Source: Nyssa sinensis (taxonomy: Eukaryota > Streptophyta > Magnoliopsida > Cornales > Nyssaceae). Taken from it: a stretch of DNA of 64,000 bases. The translations under genes were made by a program, and so were the position numbers. Numbering within the stretch: position 1 is the stretch's first letter; each line of letters starts with the position of its first letter. Location: contig CM018052.1 of the NCBI GenBank assembly GCA_008638375.1, forward strand, positions 28,478,045-28,542,044, read 5' to 3'. The notes under the pieces were generated by a model. That model was not told the DNA's origin and made no database searches. It saw nothing but the letters and a program-made list of their open reading frames with translations. Below, in pieces: positions 37,083-49,663 of the stretch.

Positions 37083-39993
37083 TGTAAAGAAAAATGTTTG
37101 CAAGTGTAGACACAATATGGCATATAAGAGAGTTCATTAGGCAAGGATATCCATACAAGAAAATTGAAACCATAAGAATCCACTCTTTCCCACCTAGATC
37201 AATTACCCACTTCCCAAAGTTCCACTTTCATCCTACTTTGCAGTTTATTAAAAAAGCATTATTGATCAGTCAATTCCAAAGAGGAAAGTTTGTTATGTGA
37301 CAAATAACATAGGTATAAAGGGGTATAAATGGACAGACTTAATAATTACCTATGCCTCCAATAGTCCCTTGAATTTTTTTAGGTTCCATTTGGATTAAGA
37401 TATTTAATGAATAGATTTGAGTCTATTTTTTATGATGTATGGCTTAATTTGTGTTTTAAGAGGATGCATGAATTAATTTGAAAGTTTTATAAGTGTGAAT
37501 TTCAAATAACAAGGTGAAAAATTATTTGCAAACTGCACCTAGAAGGATTCAAATGGTACAAGAATACTAATAAAATATATTTCCCTTACTTTACTCTAAT
37601 ATCCCTTTAGGTTTCTCAATCCAACTGTATTAGGCAATCTTCTACATTTGTGAATTCAAACTTTCGAAATCCCTTAACTTCAAATTCACCCATCCAAGTG
37701 TACCATTAAAGAATACAAAATTTAGTGACGCTTGTTAAAGCTATTTCAAGGATGGGCAGAAGAGGATACAGGAGATTTCATTTAGGCAAGCCCAAAGAAA
37801 GGGAAAAAGGCTTTGCCGAATCAAGTTTTTGTTGCGCGCACACACACAAACAAACTCACATTAAGACATCAAAATTGGATGCTTCAAGAACTGTTGACAG
37901 ATATGGGAACAATGACTATGACCCAGTTTGTTTTAAGAAATAGTGGAGGTTTGATTTTACTGTTATTTTATTCGTGAGGGAACAGGATTTTACTGGATTT
38001 TGCTTAGGTTCCAAATATCTGTTGCATCTTGAAATTCAGTTACTTCAATTTCAGAATCCATGTGCAGAGTTATTCCCACAGCTTTGAAGTGGGTGAAAAA
38101 TTCACTGTGGGCATGCCTTAGGCTCTCTTTGATTGGGTGGAGAGTGATAGAAAGTGAAGGAAAGAGAAAAAAATGAATTTTTTTTGGAGTTTGGTAACCA
38201 AGAAAGAGAAAAATGTATGCAAAAATCGGATACACGTAACGGGATAATTTTTCTAAATAGTGGCTTCTCGTTTCCCGTGAAATTAGTTGTCTTACCACCA
38301 TGTTCTCACCTTGGCCACTCTTTTTTTCCTCTACGCTTCTATTTTTATTACCCAACTTCTTTTATTTTTTTCATCAACTAGCAGTAAAATTCTTTCAAAT
38401 TGCAAGTCTTTTTTTTACTTTTCGTTTTTTAAATATCTCAACTCATCTTATACAATAAATTGTTAATACATATGTGTCTATATATAAATATATACAGTAA
38501 ACAAGATTGGTTGATATATATTTTCAAGTACATAGAGTTTCTTTTTATAATTTTTATATTAATTTCAGCTGTAAATTTTTTAAAAATTTTATATTTTATC
38601 TTTGGTGTAATTGTGTTCTTATAGGAATTGTTATCATTATTAATATCGGATTTGTATAGTATATATCTATTTTAGATATTAATATGATTGTTGATAAAAT
38701 TTATAAGATTAATACATATTAAATTCTTTTGAAGAGATATATATTAATACTCTTTTTATATAAAACAATTGGGAAAAATTATTCTGAATATTTTATTCAA
38801 TTACACTGCATAAGAGTTTATGCTTTCATCTAACATTCCAAATAGTTAGAAGAATGTGCATTGCTTATATATAATTTGCCCTATGGAAAATTTTAAGTGC
38901 ATGTTACATAATCCATCTGTTTTAGGCAACCTAATGCATGTAGATATTATAAATTTTAAAATATATAAATATAGGTAATTAGAAAAACAATTTTTTTTTC
39001 TTTTCATTTTCATACTTTTCAAACAATATCATCTAATTTTCTTCTAACTTTCTTAATTTTTTATCCATAACCAAACATATACAGGAAAAAATAACTTTCT
39101 TTTCTTTTCACTTTCTTTCTAGTACTTTCACTTTTTAGCATTTATTTCTTCCTAACCAAACAGTTACTTGATTTTTGTATGATTTTTCTAATTTACAGTT
39201 TTATTTGATTAAACCATGAGCCATTTATTTTTATTGTCGCTGCTTCTATACTTGCAACTATTCTATTATATTAAGGAAAGACGTTAATAGAGAAAGTAAA
39301 AAACAACCAAATGTGTAAAAGAATAAAATGGGGTCTGGAACCCTCCTGTTGTGCTTGAATGCCGATATGGGAAGAGTTCTTAAAACAAAACATGGTTGGG
39401 CTTAGCTATGAGTTAGCACTATGGTCTTTTATCTTTGTAATTTTTTTTATAGCATTTATCATTGTAAATTTAAAGGAGACATGTCATTCATAGTTTTTGA
39501 AAGGGCAAAAGTGTGTGTGACAGACTCAAAGAGGCAATAAAATTGTCAAAGCTGCTATGAGCGAATGAATGGAAATTATGGAAGATGCATCTAATAAGTA
39601 GTTAATAGTTCATGCCTCCTAATTTGGGAATACTTTAAGACTTTTGTGGCTTTGTGAAGCTTTGAACAATGTGATAACAAACATGGTTGGATACCAGTTC
39701 AAACTCACACAAATAGCTTAAGAAAAAGTCAGCATTGTCTAATCTGTCCAAGGCATTGACTTGACTCAAATGTGTTATGCATGTATTTCACTCTTAAAAA
39801 TCAATGTTGATGGATGTGCCTTAAATCATTGCTTGCTACCAATGGAAACGACTAGCTTCAATCGTCTCTTCGTGTTGATGAGGAGTGCAGATGGTGCTTG
39901 AGTGAGAAGGTGGAAGAGTCGATATAGTATTCAGCACAAATCAAGTTGATGGCTGTGCAGCCACTCTTGCAGTAAAAACTGGCGCAGAGGGAG
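37083..39993. other. AT-rich region with a possible TIR element
   Basis: No gene is supportable; open frames at 37094-37300 and 37725-37943 have no known motif. The stretch from about 38105 (CTCTTTGATTGGGTGGAGAGTGA) to about 39165 (reverse complement TGTTTGGTTAGGAAGAAATAAA) may be a non-autonomous inverted-repeat element: GAAAGTGAAGGAAAG on the left resembles AAAAGTGAAAGTACT on the reversed right. This is uncertain. If the Di19 gene is intact, this is still intron. Confidence 0.35.
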
Positions 39994-41371
39994 TGTCACG
40001 CCCCGAATTTCTGACCGAAACCCGAGGTGCGACTGACGAACAGAAAGTAAATAAAATAAAAGATAATTAAACAGATTTATGAATTTACGTCAAATTAAAT
40101 AGAGTTCTTTAATTTTCTAAAAATTTCGGCAGCACCTCCTTTGTTTTTCGAACCTTTTCCCCCTGATAAACACAATACAACATATATATATAACAGTTAC
40201 AATCCATCCTCACTCGATGGCCACAACTCTATCAAAGTTAAATATACATCACCTACTTATACAATCCATCACGTCTACTCCTACACTTAAACTAAAAGAT
40301 CACAAATTCATTATTTATTACAATATACAATGTCATTTCCATGCTTTTCAGAAATACACCAATCTTTTATAATGTCTAAATACGCCCCAAGGGCCTAAAT
40401 ACTCTTCCAAATTCATTTCCTCTCCTTTCTCCAAGATTTCATCAAGTCCCGCGTACCAGGAGCTTTTTCTGAAACCTGTGCCCACGAATGGGTCAGCGAC
40501 AACATGCTGGTATGATATAATACTAATGTAAGAAACAAAACTAAGATCGTGGCATGTGCAAGTGTACAGTTATTTCTATATGGCATTCGATGTCATGATG
40601 ACAGTATATGAACAATACACAGTATATCGGCAGTATGCGTGACACACCCATGCAACTCTATGCCCACCCATGTCTCATGATACGGTCCTTCCCCGTCGGC
40701 ATGAGTACCTTGTATGTCTCGCTTCACGGTCCGGAATCCGTCAGGCAGGCGAGTACCTATTGGCCGATTTTGGGTTTTTCACCACAGGATCTGCACCCTC
40801 ATAATGCACCAGCACCTCGTGCTGACCCACACCATGCTTTCAAGAAATCACACGATGCCAATATGCCATGATTTCGTCGTGCAATGATACAGTTCAAATG
40901 AAACATCTCTTTCATAAGCATATGCAACATGCTTTAAATAATGCATCACATTTAAGATTAACAATAGCATTTAAATTACAAGATTTCACCCATAAATCTA
41001 CGTGTCATGCTCGATCAATCCCAACACTTATACAATTCTACATGTCGCAATATCAGCGATCCTTTTAAAACATAAATCACATATGATGACAACTCAAGAA
41101 GTAAATCATAACACCCACAGATTCATAAAGAACACATAAGCATATAAACAATCAAATTCTAAGTGGTTTCCTAATAGCAATTACGCATGGAGAACATTCA
41201 ATCATCTTATCAAATACTCCTAAGCTTAATCTCATTTCTCACATTAGTAAAATATCATACCTGATAGGGTTGGTCACAACCCTACTAAGCGGTGTGCACT
41301 ATGCGATCCAATCAACCCGTAAGTAACTTAGTCCTCCAATGGAATCATGTCAAGCTTATGCTTATCTCTAC

Positions 41372-41700
41372 TCAGCCAATCTTTGGAGAATTTGCAGTCA
41401 AGCGTGAACCAAACCCTCGTGCATCCCGAGTTTGAGGTTGCTCTCCAGTCCAAGGTTCAGCAGTTGAAGAAAACACACCCGCAGGTTGATCGAGTCGGCC
41501 AACCGTTTTAAATCCAGTTTCATCAGCTTCTTCAGCCTTGGCCCTATACTTAAATTGGATAATCGAAGTACTACGTACATTCCTCACCGTGCCATCATAA
41601 CAGATAACAACATCCTGAAGGATGGCCATTAAGTTTTTGAATAAAGTTCCAGGCTCAGTCAACCGTCTAGATGAACGGACAATAACTTCTCTTGCTTGAA
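41372..41700 (-). pseudogene. captured fragment similar to a nuclear RNA polymerase largest subunit
   Basis: The minus strand reads QAREVIVRSSRRL then TEPGTLFKNLMAILQDVVIC, then YDGTVRNVRSTSIIQFKY, followed by a less conserved tail to a stop at 41372. YDGTVRN...(I/V)IQF is a conserved piece of the largest subunit of plant nuclear RNA polymerases (RPB1-type: YDGTVRNSxGDVIQF). The text seems nearer the plant-specific Pol IV/V largest subunits (NRPD1/NRPE1) than Pol II, but I judge this from memory. It lies in the sense direction of the retroelement. No catalytic Asp triad is included, so no polymerase function is expected. Upstream the frame opens without a clear start, as expected of a captured exon or cDNA piece. 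Confidence 0.55.
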
Positions 41701-42730
41701 ATTGAGTGAGCCATCTGCACTCGAGTTTGCATCATTAAACTCAGTCCATCTTGAACAGCAGGTGCTGCAGCACTCCTGCAGTGTTCACACTCACCAACTA
41801 TTTGAAATTGGAGCTCAAACCATCCAATACCAAGCATGACTCACACTTAACCTTTCAATTCTTCATAGTAATCATAAACCGACAAGCTATACAAAAACAA
41901 CACCTCTTGACCTAACGTAGTTTTGCCCCTGACAAAATTCCAATTTGATTCTCAATTTCCGATCTGCACCTGAACCATTCCACCAGTTCAATCGCTACTA
42001 ACATACGTACTCATAAATACCACCCCGTTCCATAACTCCCTCTTCATCTTCACATTACAAGTGACCATCCGTACAAATCAATTTCCCTTCAACAAACCAA
42101 CTACAAGGAGGTTCAACAAAGCAACAAGAAATCGACACTTGATCGAACCTCCTGAGACAATCCGTCCCATAACTCGTATTTGAATCCCAATTCCCAACTT
42201 CACCTCCAAACATAGGCGCGGTTGGGTCAACAAAATCAGACCGAACCATTTTCTGTTACCTTTCAATCATCCAAACCCAAATCCTGCAATATCCCCACAC
42301 CTGCTGCCACTATACACACGCAGCAACGACAACCGAGCCCCCCGACAGAAACCACAAAACAAACAGGGCAGTCGACCCTCAATTCAAATCACAAACCACA
42401 AACCTTACACAAGCATTACCTCCAAACACCGACACAACCGGATCAATAAACCCAACCACGGCCATGACCGAATCAGCAATCCAATTCAGCCAACACCTTC
42501 CGAAAATCTCAGGAAATCAGAATAACTCCCATTCATCATAGCAACCGAAACGGAAAAGAAAAAGATAGAGATAGAACCCGTCCTTCCTTTCCGAACCAAA
42601 TTGCTCCACTCTCCTGCCCTGCGTCGAACCCAGACAGCCACACACACACAAACCGCAACACAATCAAGCCCCATATATATACATATATATATGTCTACAT
42701 ATATCCACGCACAAGCTTCACAACACGGTG

Positions 42731-42732
<2 letters not shown>

Positions 42733-42764
<32 letters not shown>
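42733..42764. repeat. TA microsatellite in the LARD LTR
   Basis: Uninterrupted TA dinucleotides, about 16 units. A second tract lies at 43284-43313 in the same LTR. Confidence 0.95.
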
Positions 42765-42770
<6 letters not shown>

Positions 42771-43281
42771 CCTCTGCACTGCTACTAGATTCAAACAACC
42801 CAACGGACTGATTTAGCCGCAAGGATCTCGGCTTCGAAGCCCAACCGTACTGCCGTTACTCCTCCTTCTTCTTCCCGAACTGCCATACACCACAACCGTG
42901 GCTACTTCCAATACACAATACACTGCTTCGCCACCTCTGGAAGTCCCAAAATCCATCGCCAAGCCGTCGCAAATCCGTCGCAAATCCGTCGCAGACCCGT
43001 CGCACTCCGACGCGAGCGTGGACACGCGAGACGCGATGGCCGTCGACCAGATCTCCCCCCTCGCGACCACCGCCGTCCGCAGCCCCGTCCATTTCACTCT
43101 CGCGACCACCGCCGCCTCTTCTTCTCTCTTCTTCCCTCTCTCTTTTCCCCCTTTCTCTTTTTCTCTCTTTTCTTTTCTTCCTCCCCTGTTCTTCACGCGA
43201 CCTCAGCCGAGACTTGCACGCCCCTTTTCTCTTCCTTTCTCTTTTCTCTTTTCTTTTTCTTTTATTCATTTTCCACCACAC

Positions 43282-43317
<36 letters not shown>

Positions 43318-43608
43318 CCATACTTTATATTTTATTTATGTATACTATTACACATTTTTATTTTTTATTTTATTTTTTTTTTTTCATATATTAATTTTGA
43401 ATGTAAATAAAGTTGGTATAAAGCTGGCTCAATATCAGTATTATTTGTTTTGACGTCTCTGGGTGTCCGTTCGCGTCTTATGTCATTTTTATTATTTATT
43501 TATTTATTTTTTTTTTTTTTTTTCAAAATTAAATTAATTAGAAATTTAGGACATTCGCAGTGTTCTAATAATAAAAAAAATTTTATCCCAAATTTTCGAA
43601 TCTTTACA

Positions 43609-43625
43609 TCCTTCCCTCCTTAAAG
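43609..43625 (-). other. polypurine tract of the LARD-like element
   Basis: On the minus strand CTTTAAGGAGGGAAGGA directly precedes the TG of the LTR. The text just before it (GGGACGAAATTTC) is the usual lead-in to the polypurine tract of plant Gypsy elements. It primes plus-strand DNA synthesis during reverse transcription. Confidence 0.75.
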
Positions 43626-46422
43626 AAATTTCGTCCCGAAATTTAAAATTATGCATCTCCTTGATAAGATAATAAAAGATCAATTCAAAATGCATTGTAG
43701 CACGGAGACGTGCAGCCTTACCTATGGATCATTCACCTCCCCCTCAGCCAGGCGATGTGAGACGACTTATCACCTTCTCCCTCCCCCCTTTCCGGCTCAG
43801 CCACTCCAGGCAGGCAGGGTCCCTCGGCCCGCGCCTCCACACTCCCTGCTAGGGTCTGGTTCCGATCCCATCCGTAACGACTCACTCCACATGGCACAAC
43901 ACATAATGAAATCTTCAAAACACATTGGCCTATCACTGCCAATCTTCCCTATCCATCCGGGCATCACAACCCATCTCAATAACTCAACACAAAAAAAAAA
44001 TAAAGAAAATTCCTCAATGATTATTAGGACACCACAAGGTTCCTTACTATTTGACAAATTTCGAATTAAGTCACGAAATCACCTAATGATTTATCACAAT
44101 GGCATCAACACATCGCCCGTATCTCAATGTAACTCAATAATCCAATCTTCTTCAAGTACTATATTCACCCACAAGACATCAATACCATAATCTTAAAACA
44201 AGGTCATCATCGTCCACCCTAGTCTATATATAACCGAGACTAAGTGTCATGCATCAATAAAATTAGCCTATTCATTTCTAGCCTATATGTGTTAACTAAA
44301 CATTCGAATGAAGGCAACATAGTCTATGCATTCCAAATACAAAATTTAAAACAACATATCAAGGTTCGAGGAAGACAAAACATTAGAGGAAATAAAAAGA
44401 ATATCTCAATTCCTTCTAAGATTGTTTCAACTCATCATTGTTCTAGTCAACATCTCAAATAAAGTCTCATAACAATAGGGATTTTCAGTGAAACTCGTCA
44501 CTAATTCCAACTATGAATATACGTCAATCCTTAATCACATGTACCCAAAACACATGTATATATATAAATAGAATAAACAAACAACATTCAGTGTCTAACA
44601 CGTAGCTTACCACATCAGCACTCAAGTATAAAATCCATCCAAGAATATACACATACATAAATAAGCACACCACCTGCCACACAGGTAATTAGGTGTACAT
44701 CCAGCCCTATGGATATCTAGGCTCACAGCCTATATCACAGACAACGAGTTCAAATTCTACCTTTTAATTTCACTTAGCCTGTTACGTAGATATAAACATC
44801 CAGTCTCAGCTCCTCACTAAACAAGCATACCACATGTCACACACATTTCACATACTAAAACCACCGTACTTAACCCAATCACGTAATCCCAACCAGTCCA
44901 ATCAAGTCGAGGTCTAACCTCTCCTATCTCGTAATGAAGCCCACCCCAGGAGGATCCACGGATACCCTGTGAAATAAAGAAGAACATCTCCCTCAGGAGT
45001 ACACACCGTCATTCTCCTCCTGTAGTAGTCTATACTCGTCCACAAACGTAAATAACTGATCTATCCTCAATGTAATACCACGACTAGACACGTCAAGTAG
45101 GATGAAGTCAAAAGAAAAGATGTAACCAGCTATCTCTACCGAGCAATATCTACAGATCCTTATCAGTATCCCATTATCTCAACTGGTGAACCCTACGATG
45201 GTGGAACAAAGCAATCATCACAAGCCCCTGAATAAAGTAAAATCTCCCAAGTGTAATATTCATTATCCAGATCCAGACAACATAAACATTTACAACTTAA
45301 TCCAAACCAATCAGATTCATTCGCGACCTTTAACTCGATATACAATTTCCTCCAAAACAACAATCAATGCTTACCCCGTATTCAATCATGATTCTGAATC
45401 AACCTTATAAACTAAGTTAAAACTAGGCTCATAACCGACCCCTCAATTTGGCCCAACTCATACAACTCATTATTTTTCACAAGGCCTACATTATAAGTTC
45501 ATTAGATCAGCTCGCTATTCTCTTCGCATCTAGCGTCGATCATCTCATAAAACTAGGTAAGACAATAACAGTCATCACTAGGTTACTTCCACAGTCCGCC
45601 ACAGTATAACTAATCTCAATTAAATAAAGAAATCATCAAAACCCCTAACTTTTTGATTCGCCTTCGTATTCCAATTCAATACTCATCCTATGCACGAAAT
45701 CAATATTCGATTACATCGTAATCTGAATTAACCCACAACAATAGTTTCCAAACCCCTCATGTCCTCACAATTCACCTTAGACAAAAGATCATTAATTATC
45801 GCCTGACAATCTAACACATCTTACAAACACGCTTGCTTAATTAACACTTATATAACTCAAGTCAATCATTTACACCCGTTAGTCACATTAAACAATGAAC
45901 ACTGATTTCTAACACATCCTTTCACAATGAAGGAATTCATTTAAACAATGTAACTTTCACACTCTCAAGTCACGCTAGTATTCAACTAGCCCACCAACAC
46001 TCAGCCCTAAGCGAATGCTATTCAAAAATAATGTATTTCTCCACCAACGAGTTTAACACAAGAATATCTCTCTATCCACTACCCAGTCCATACACAAAAT
46101 CTTCACAAGTTTAAATTCTTATTTTAGCATTTTAAGGTCTTATGTGTCTTTTTATTTATGGTTCTCTACTTCATTGGTATGTGTTTAATTAAGGCTTTTA
46201 TAATTCTTTCATTATTTCTTACTTATATAACTAGGTGATAACCCTTCATGGATCACAACTCCTTTTGTTACTGGCTGATGGGGCGCCATCCATCAACTGT
46301 AACGCAAGACCTGAAACCAATCCAGTCTGTATAAATATCATAGTCATAGTACTATACTCCATGAATATCGGGTACTAGCCTAGCATACCTATACATATAT
46401 ATAATAACACAACCAACCAAAT

Positions 46423-46534
46423 AAATAACTAGGTCTACAGTCTATCCCATAATTAACTAGGCATACGGCCTACCGTATAGATAACTAAGTGTACAACCTA
46501 CATTTCAAATAACTAGGCATACGGTCTACCTCAT
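46423..46534. repeat. 28-bp minisatellite, four units
   Basis: Four adjacent units of exactly 28 bases start at 46423, 46451, 46479 and 46507. Each is of the form (A/T)AACTA(G/A)G(C/T)(A/C)TAC(A/G)G(T/C)CTA(C/T)... with several substitutions between units, and part of a fifth unit follows to about 46555. Related text (CTAGGCTCACAGCCTATATC) occurs near 44728, so the array may be a remnant of a longer degenerate one. Confidence 0.75.
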
Positions 46535-47110
46535 AAAATATACGGTCTATCACATAGACATGTGTTTCTAACCTTAGTCAACTATTATATCAAGCCATTG
46601 CATACTCTCAGTCAATCGGGAAATCCAGTATATTGCATACCAAGGTAACACGTGCACATAAAACCTACCACCCAAACTAGTCCAAATAACTTTAAGGCCT
46701 AAACTTCTCCCCATGTTCAAAACATTAGATCACCCATCATGTTATCAGACACGGTCATACCAATATGCACATCGTCCATATCATACACCACACTGCATCA
46801 ACTCACGTAATCACACATCATAGTATATCATCAGCTAACATCTAATCGTAACAAGTCATGCACCCAATAAAATAACCACATAACACTCAAATCCTACCAC
46901 AAACCACCGATAGCTTGCACTAAGTCAAATGTTCTCCTTAAAGGTCCCATGGTGTTCAACAACACCTATTATCGCCAAGTATTCCCAAATTTGACTCTAA
47001 TTACTTAACTGTCAAAGTCCACACATTATACAAGGTTTATACAAACTCCCAACCATACGTCATAATCCCATTGTGTTCAACAACACCCCACAGTCTCTAG
47101 GTATTCGAAC

Positions 47111-47126
47111 CTATGCTCTGATACCA
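47111..47126 (-). other. primer binding site of the LARD-like element (initiator tRNA-Met)
   Basis: On the minus strand TGGTATCAGAGCATAG follows the LTR end (GGGCGTGACA) after a short spacer. TGGTATCAGAGC is complementary to the 3' end of plant initiator tRNA-Met and is the commonest primer site in plant LTR retrotransposons. Confidence 0.85.
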
Positions 47127-47129
47127 CGT

Positions 47130-47594
47130 TGTCACGCCCCGAATTTCTGACCGAAACCCGAGGTGCGACTGACGAACAGAAAGTAAATAAAATAAAAGAT
47201 AATTAAACAGATTTATGAATTTACGTCAAATTAAATAGAGTTCTTTAATTTTCTAAAAATTTCGGCAGCACCTCCTTTGTTTTTCGAACCTTTTCCCCCT
47301 GATAAACACAATACAACATATATATATAACAGTTACAATCCATCCTCACTCGATGGCCACAACTCTATCAAAGTTAATATACATCACCTACTTATACAAT
47401 CCATCACGTCTACTCCTACACTTAAACTAAAAGATCACAAATTCATTATTTATTACAATATACAATGTCATTTCCATGCTTTTCAGAAATACACCAATCT
47501 TTTATAATGTCTAAATACGCCCCAAGGGCCCTAAATACTCTTCCAAATTCATTTCCTCTCCTTTCTCCAAGATTTCATCAAGTCCGCGTACCAG
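47130..47594 (-). repeat. right LTR (5' LTR) of the LARD-like element, truncated by the gap
   Basis: Only the first 465 bases of the 3.6-kb LTR are present before the run of N. It matches the left LTR with three one-base indels (near 47376, 47530 and 47584). About 3.15 kb of LTR is missing from the assembly. Confidence 0.85.
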
Positions 47595-47694
47595 NNNNNN
47601 NNNNNNNNNNNNNNNNNNNNNNNNNNNNNNNNNNNNNNNNNNNNNNNNNNNNNNNNNNNNNNNNNNNNNNNNNNNNNNNNNNNNNNNNNNNNNN
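47595..47694. other. assembly gap of 100 N
   Basis: Exactly 100 undetermined bases, the usual placeholder for a gap of unknown size. It falls inside a long, nearly identical LTR, so an assembler collapse or a scaffold join is likely. Sequence after 47694 does not continue the LTR, so the two sides may not be truly adjacent. Confidence 0.95.
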
Positions 47695-49449
47695 TTTTGT
47701 CAGAAGATAAATGGGGATAAACCTCAAATTTTATATATATTTTTTTAAAAATACTTTATTCGAATCAAGAAGAGATTTCTATTTAAGCTTTTGATATGAC
47801 AATTAATAAATTTCAGACACTGTTTTTGTTGAAGTGTTGGCAGAAAAACCAGATACTATATATCTTACCAAACACAAAATCACATAAGCTGTATCATGTG
47901 ATTTTCCTTTTTAAAACTTGGAACGTTCAAATCTGTAACCTTTTTGATTTTTTTTATGTTTTTTGGGGGACAAAATTGAGACTTTGCCTAAATTTCCAAC
48001 TAATGTAGCCATTTTTTCTCAGCTCACCTCTTCCACGGAATTTCCTGAGAGTTGATGTTCCATATTTTAACCCAAAAAAGAAAAAAAGAAAAGAAAAGAA
48101 AAAGAAAAGTAAGTAATCCAGAGTATAGGAAAAGTTGTCTCCATCCAAATGAACCTGTTAGTGTATGTATGTGGAAATTCTTGTTGGGTCCAAAACAAGC
48201 AAACAATAAATGAAGTGTGGGCTAACTTTGACAATTTTACCTACCTCTATGCCCAAATTTCTTCTGGTGGGGTCCATATGTTATTGAGTCCTAAAATGGA
48301 TTAGATGCACCTTGAATTTCTTATTAAGCATGTGATTCATGTGTTAATTGAGCAAAATTCTCAATGGTGATCTTACTGATTAATTCATTAGTATAAAAAT
48401 AAAAAAAAAATCATTATAGTAAGTGATATTCCCAATTTTCTTCCTTACCTAACTCCCTTAAAATAAAAAGAAAGAAAAAAAGAGAAAGAAAAAATTATGA
48501 AATTCCTCATGATTAGAAATGAGTTTAATATTTTTTTAATGTAAAGGGTAATTTTACAATTTTATTTAAAAAAAATTACAACCCCTTAGCCAAGAGTGTG
48601 AATACGACCTCCTTCATTAAAATGAAAAAAAAGGCCTATTCTTACATCTAATGTATATTTTAAATTACAGTATCACTACGACACATATTTAAAACTAATT
48701 TACATATCATCGCTAAGCAATCTTACCACCACATTTTTTTCCCATTAAAATTGAAATATATGCAGAGAATTACGAGGCTAATCCATTTCAAACTCTTATT
48801 TCTCTTAATTATGAAGATTTGGTCCCACTTTATTACTTAAATCACTTGTATTTGTCAAGGGTAAGTGAGAGATTAGAATGTTTTACCCTTCTCAGTTTTT
48901 TCTTTTGACATTAATTGAGATTGGGCCCACAGAATAGCAAATGAGATCTCCATCATCCATTTCAATCAAGGGACTAGAATCTACTCAATCCAGTCCATTG
49001 ATTGGGGGCACCCCCCCTCACCAAAGGTTAATTGATATTTGATACGACCTTCTTTCTTTTCTCCTAGGTCTAATTCTCATAAAGATATTAATGACGTCCT
49101 TTACAAGTGTAATTTATTTATGATTTATGATATGATTGTTGAAATTGAGTCACGTGTAAGGTGGATGTGTATGTATGTATGTATATGTATATGTATATAT
49201 ATTTTGTAATACGTGATTAGAATTAAATTTTCATTCCAATTCTTATTGAGGTATCATACTTAGAACTTTAATCAATATAGTCAGCAATTCAATTTTATCT
49301 AAATTTAGAATAAGTTATCCTAAATCTTTCACAAATTACATCAATGCTCTACTTTTCCTCCAAAATTCACATTTACAACAAAAGAAATTGAAGATCAAAA
49401 CTCGAACCAGTAACCGATTTCAACAAATTAATGTTTGTATTATATATAA
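47695..49449. other. AT-rich intergenic DNA after the gap
   Basis: No coding sequence is recognisable on either strand. A TATG-type repeat lies at about 49172-49201. Di19 exons were looked for here and not seen. Confidence 0.45.
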
Positions 49450-49617
49450 TGAAGCTGCACTTTTCGACTTCGTCAAAGTTCAAGTTCCTCTTTAGTGCAA
49501 ATCCTGAATAAGAATAAAATTAGATTGTCACCGAGAAGGACTCCGATGGTAGGGGCTCCGATGGTTAAATTAGAGGAGATAGAGATGTCTATTTCAAGAT
49601 GATAATCTTGTAATTAA

Positions 49618-49663
<46 letters not shown>

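Larger units (their letters stand above)
39994..43608 (-). repeat. left LTR (3' LTR) of the LARD-like element
   Basis: Bounded by TG at 39994 and CA at 43608, 3615 bases. It holds two TA microsatellites (42733-42764 and 43284-43313), a GC-rich block at 42850-43220 with short CGTCGCAAATC tandem units near 42960-43010, and the polymerase-like fragment at 41372-41700. The GC-rich block just inside the TA tract may be the promoter or leader region of the element, by position only. Confidence 0.75.
43626..47129 (-). other. internal, non-coding region of the LARD-like element
   Basis: About 3.5 kb without any gag, protease, reverse transcriptase or integrase motif on either strand. The 44.2-47.0 kb part is unusually rich in A and C on the plus strand. 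A 28-bp minisatellite lies at 46423-46534. An open frame at 43651-44190 (+) has no known domain. The sequence next to the primer site (GAACCTATGCTCTGATACCAC) is typical. Confidence 0.65.
39994..47594 (-). mobile_element. LARD-like non-autonomous LTR retrotransposon, cut by an assembly gap
   Basis: Direct repeats starting TGTCACGCCCCGAATTTCTG lie at 39994 and 47130. A primer site for initiator tRNA-Met (TGGTATCAGAGC on the minus strand, within 47111-47126) sits next to the right copy. A purine tract (AAGGAGGGAAGGA on the minus strand) sits next to 43608. So the element reads on the minus strand. The LTR is about 3.6 kb and the internal region, 43609-47129, about 3.5 kb with no gag or pol. These sizes match large retrotransposon derivatives (LARDs), which need proteins from a related Gypsy element. 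Over the 465 bases that can be compared, the two LTRs differ by only three single-base indels, so the insertion is young. Confidence 0.8.

Noticed and set aside
42813..43410. Overlapping frames of up to 170 residues on both strands
   Set aside because: They lie in a GC-rich, then CT-rich and TA-rich part of the LARD LTR; low-complexity translations (Arg/Lys/Glu or Phe/Ser/Leu) and no motif.
43651..44190. Plus-strand frame of 179 residues at the edge of the LARD interior
   Set aside because: No known domain, antisense to the element, and rich in stops on either side.
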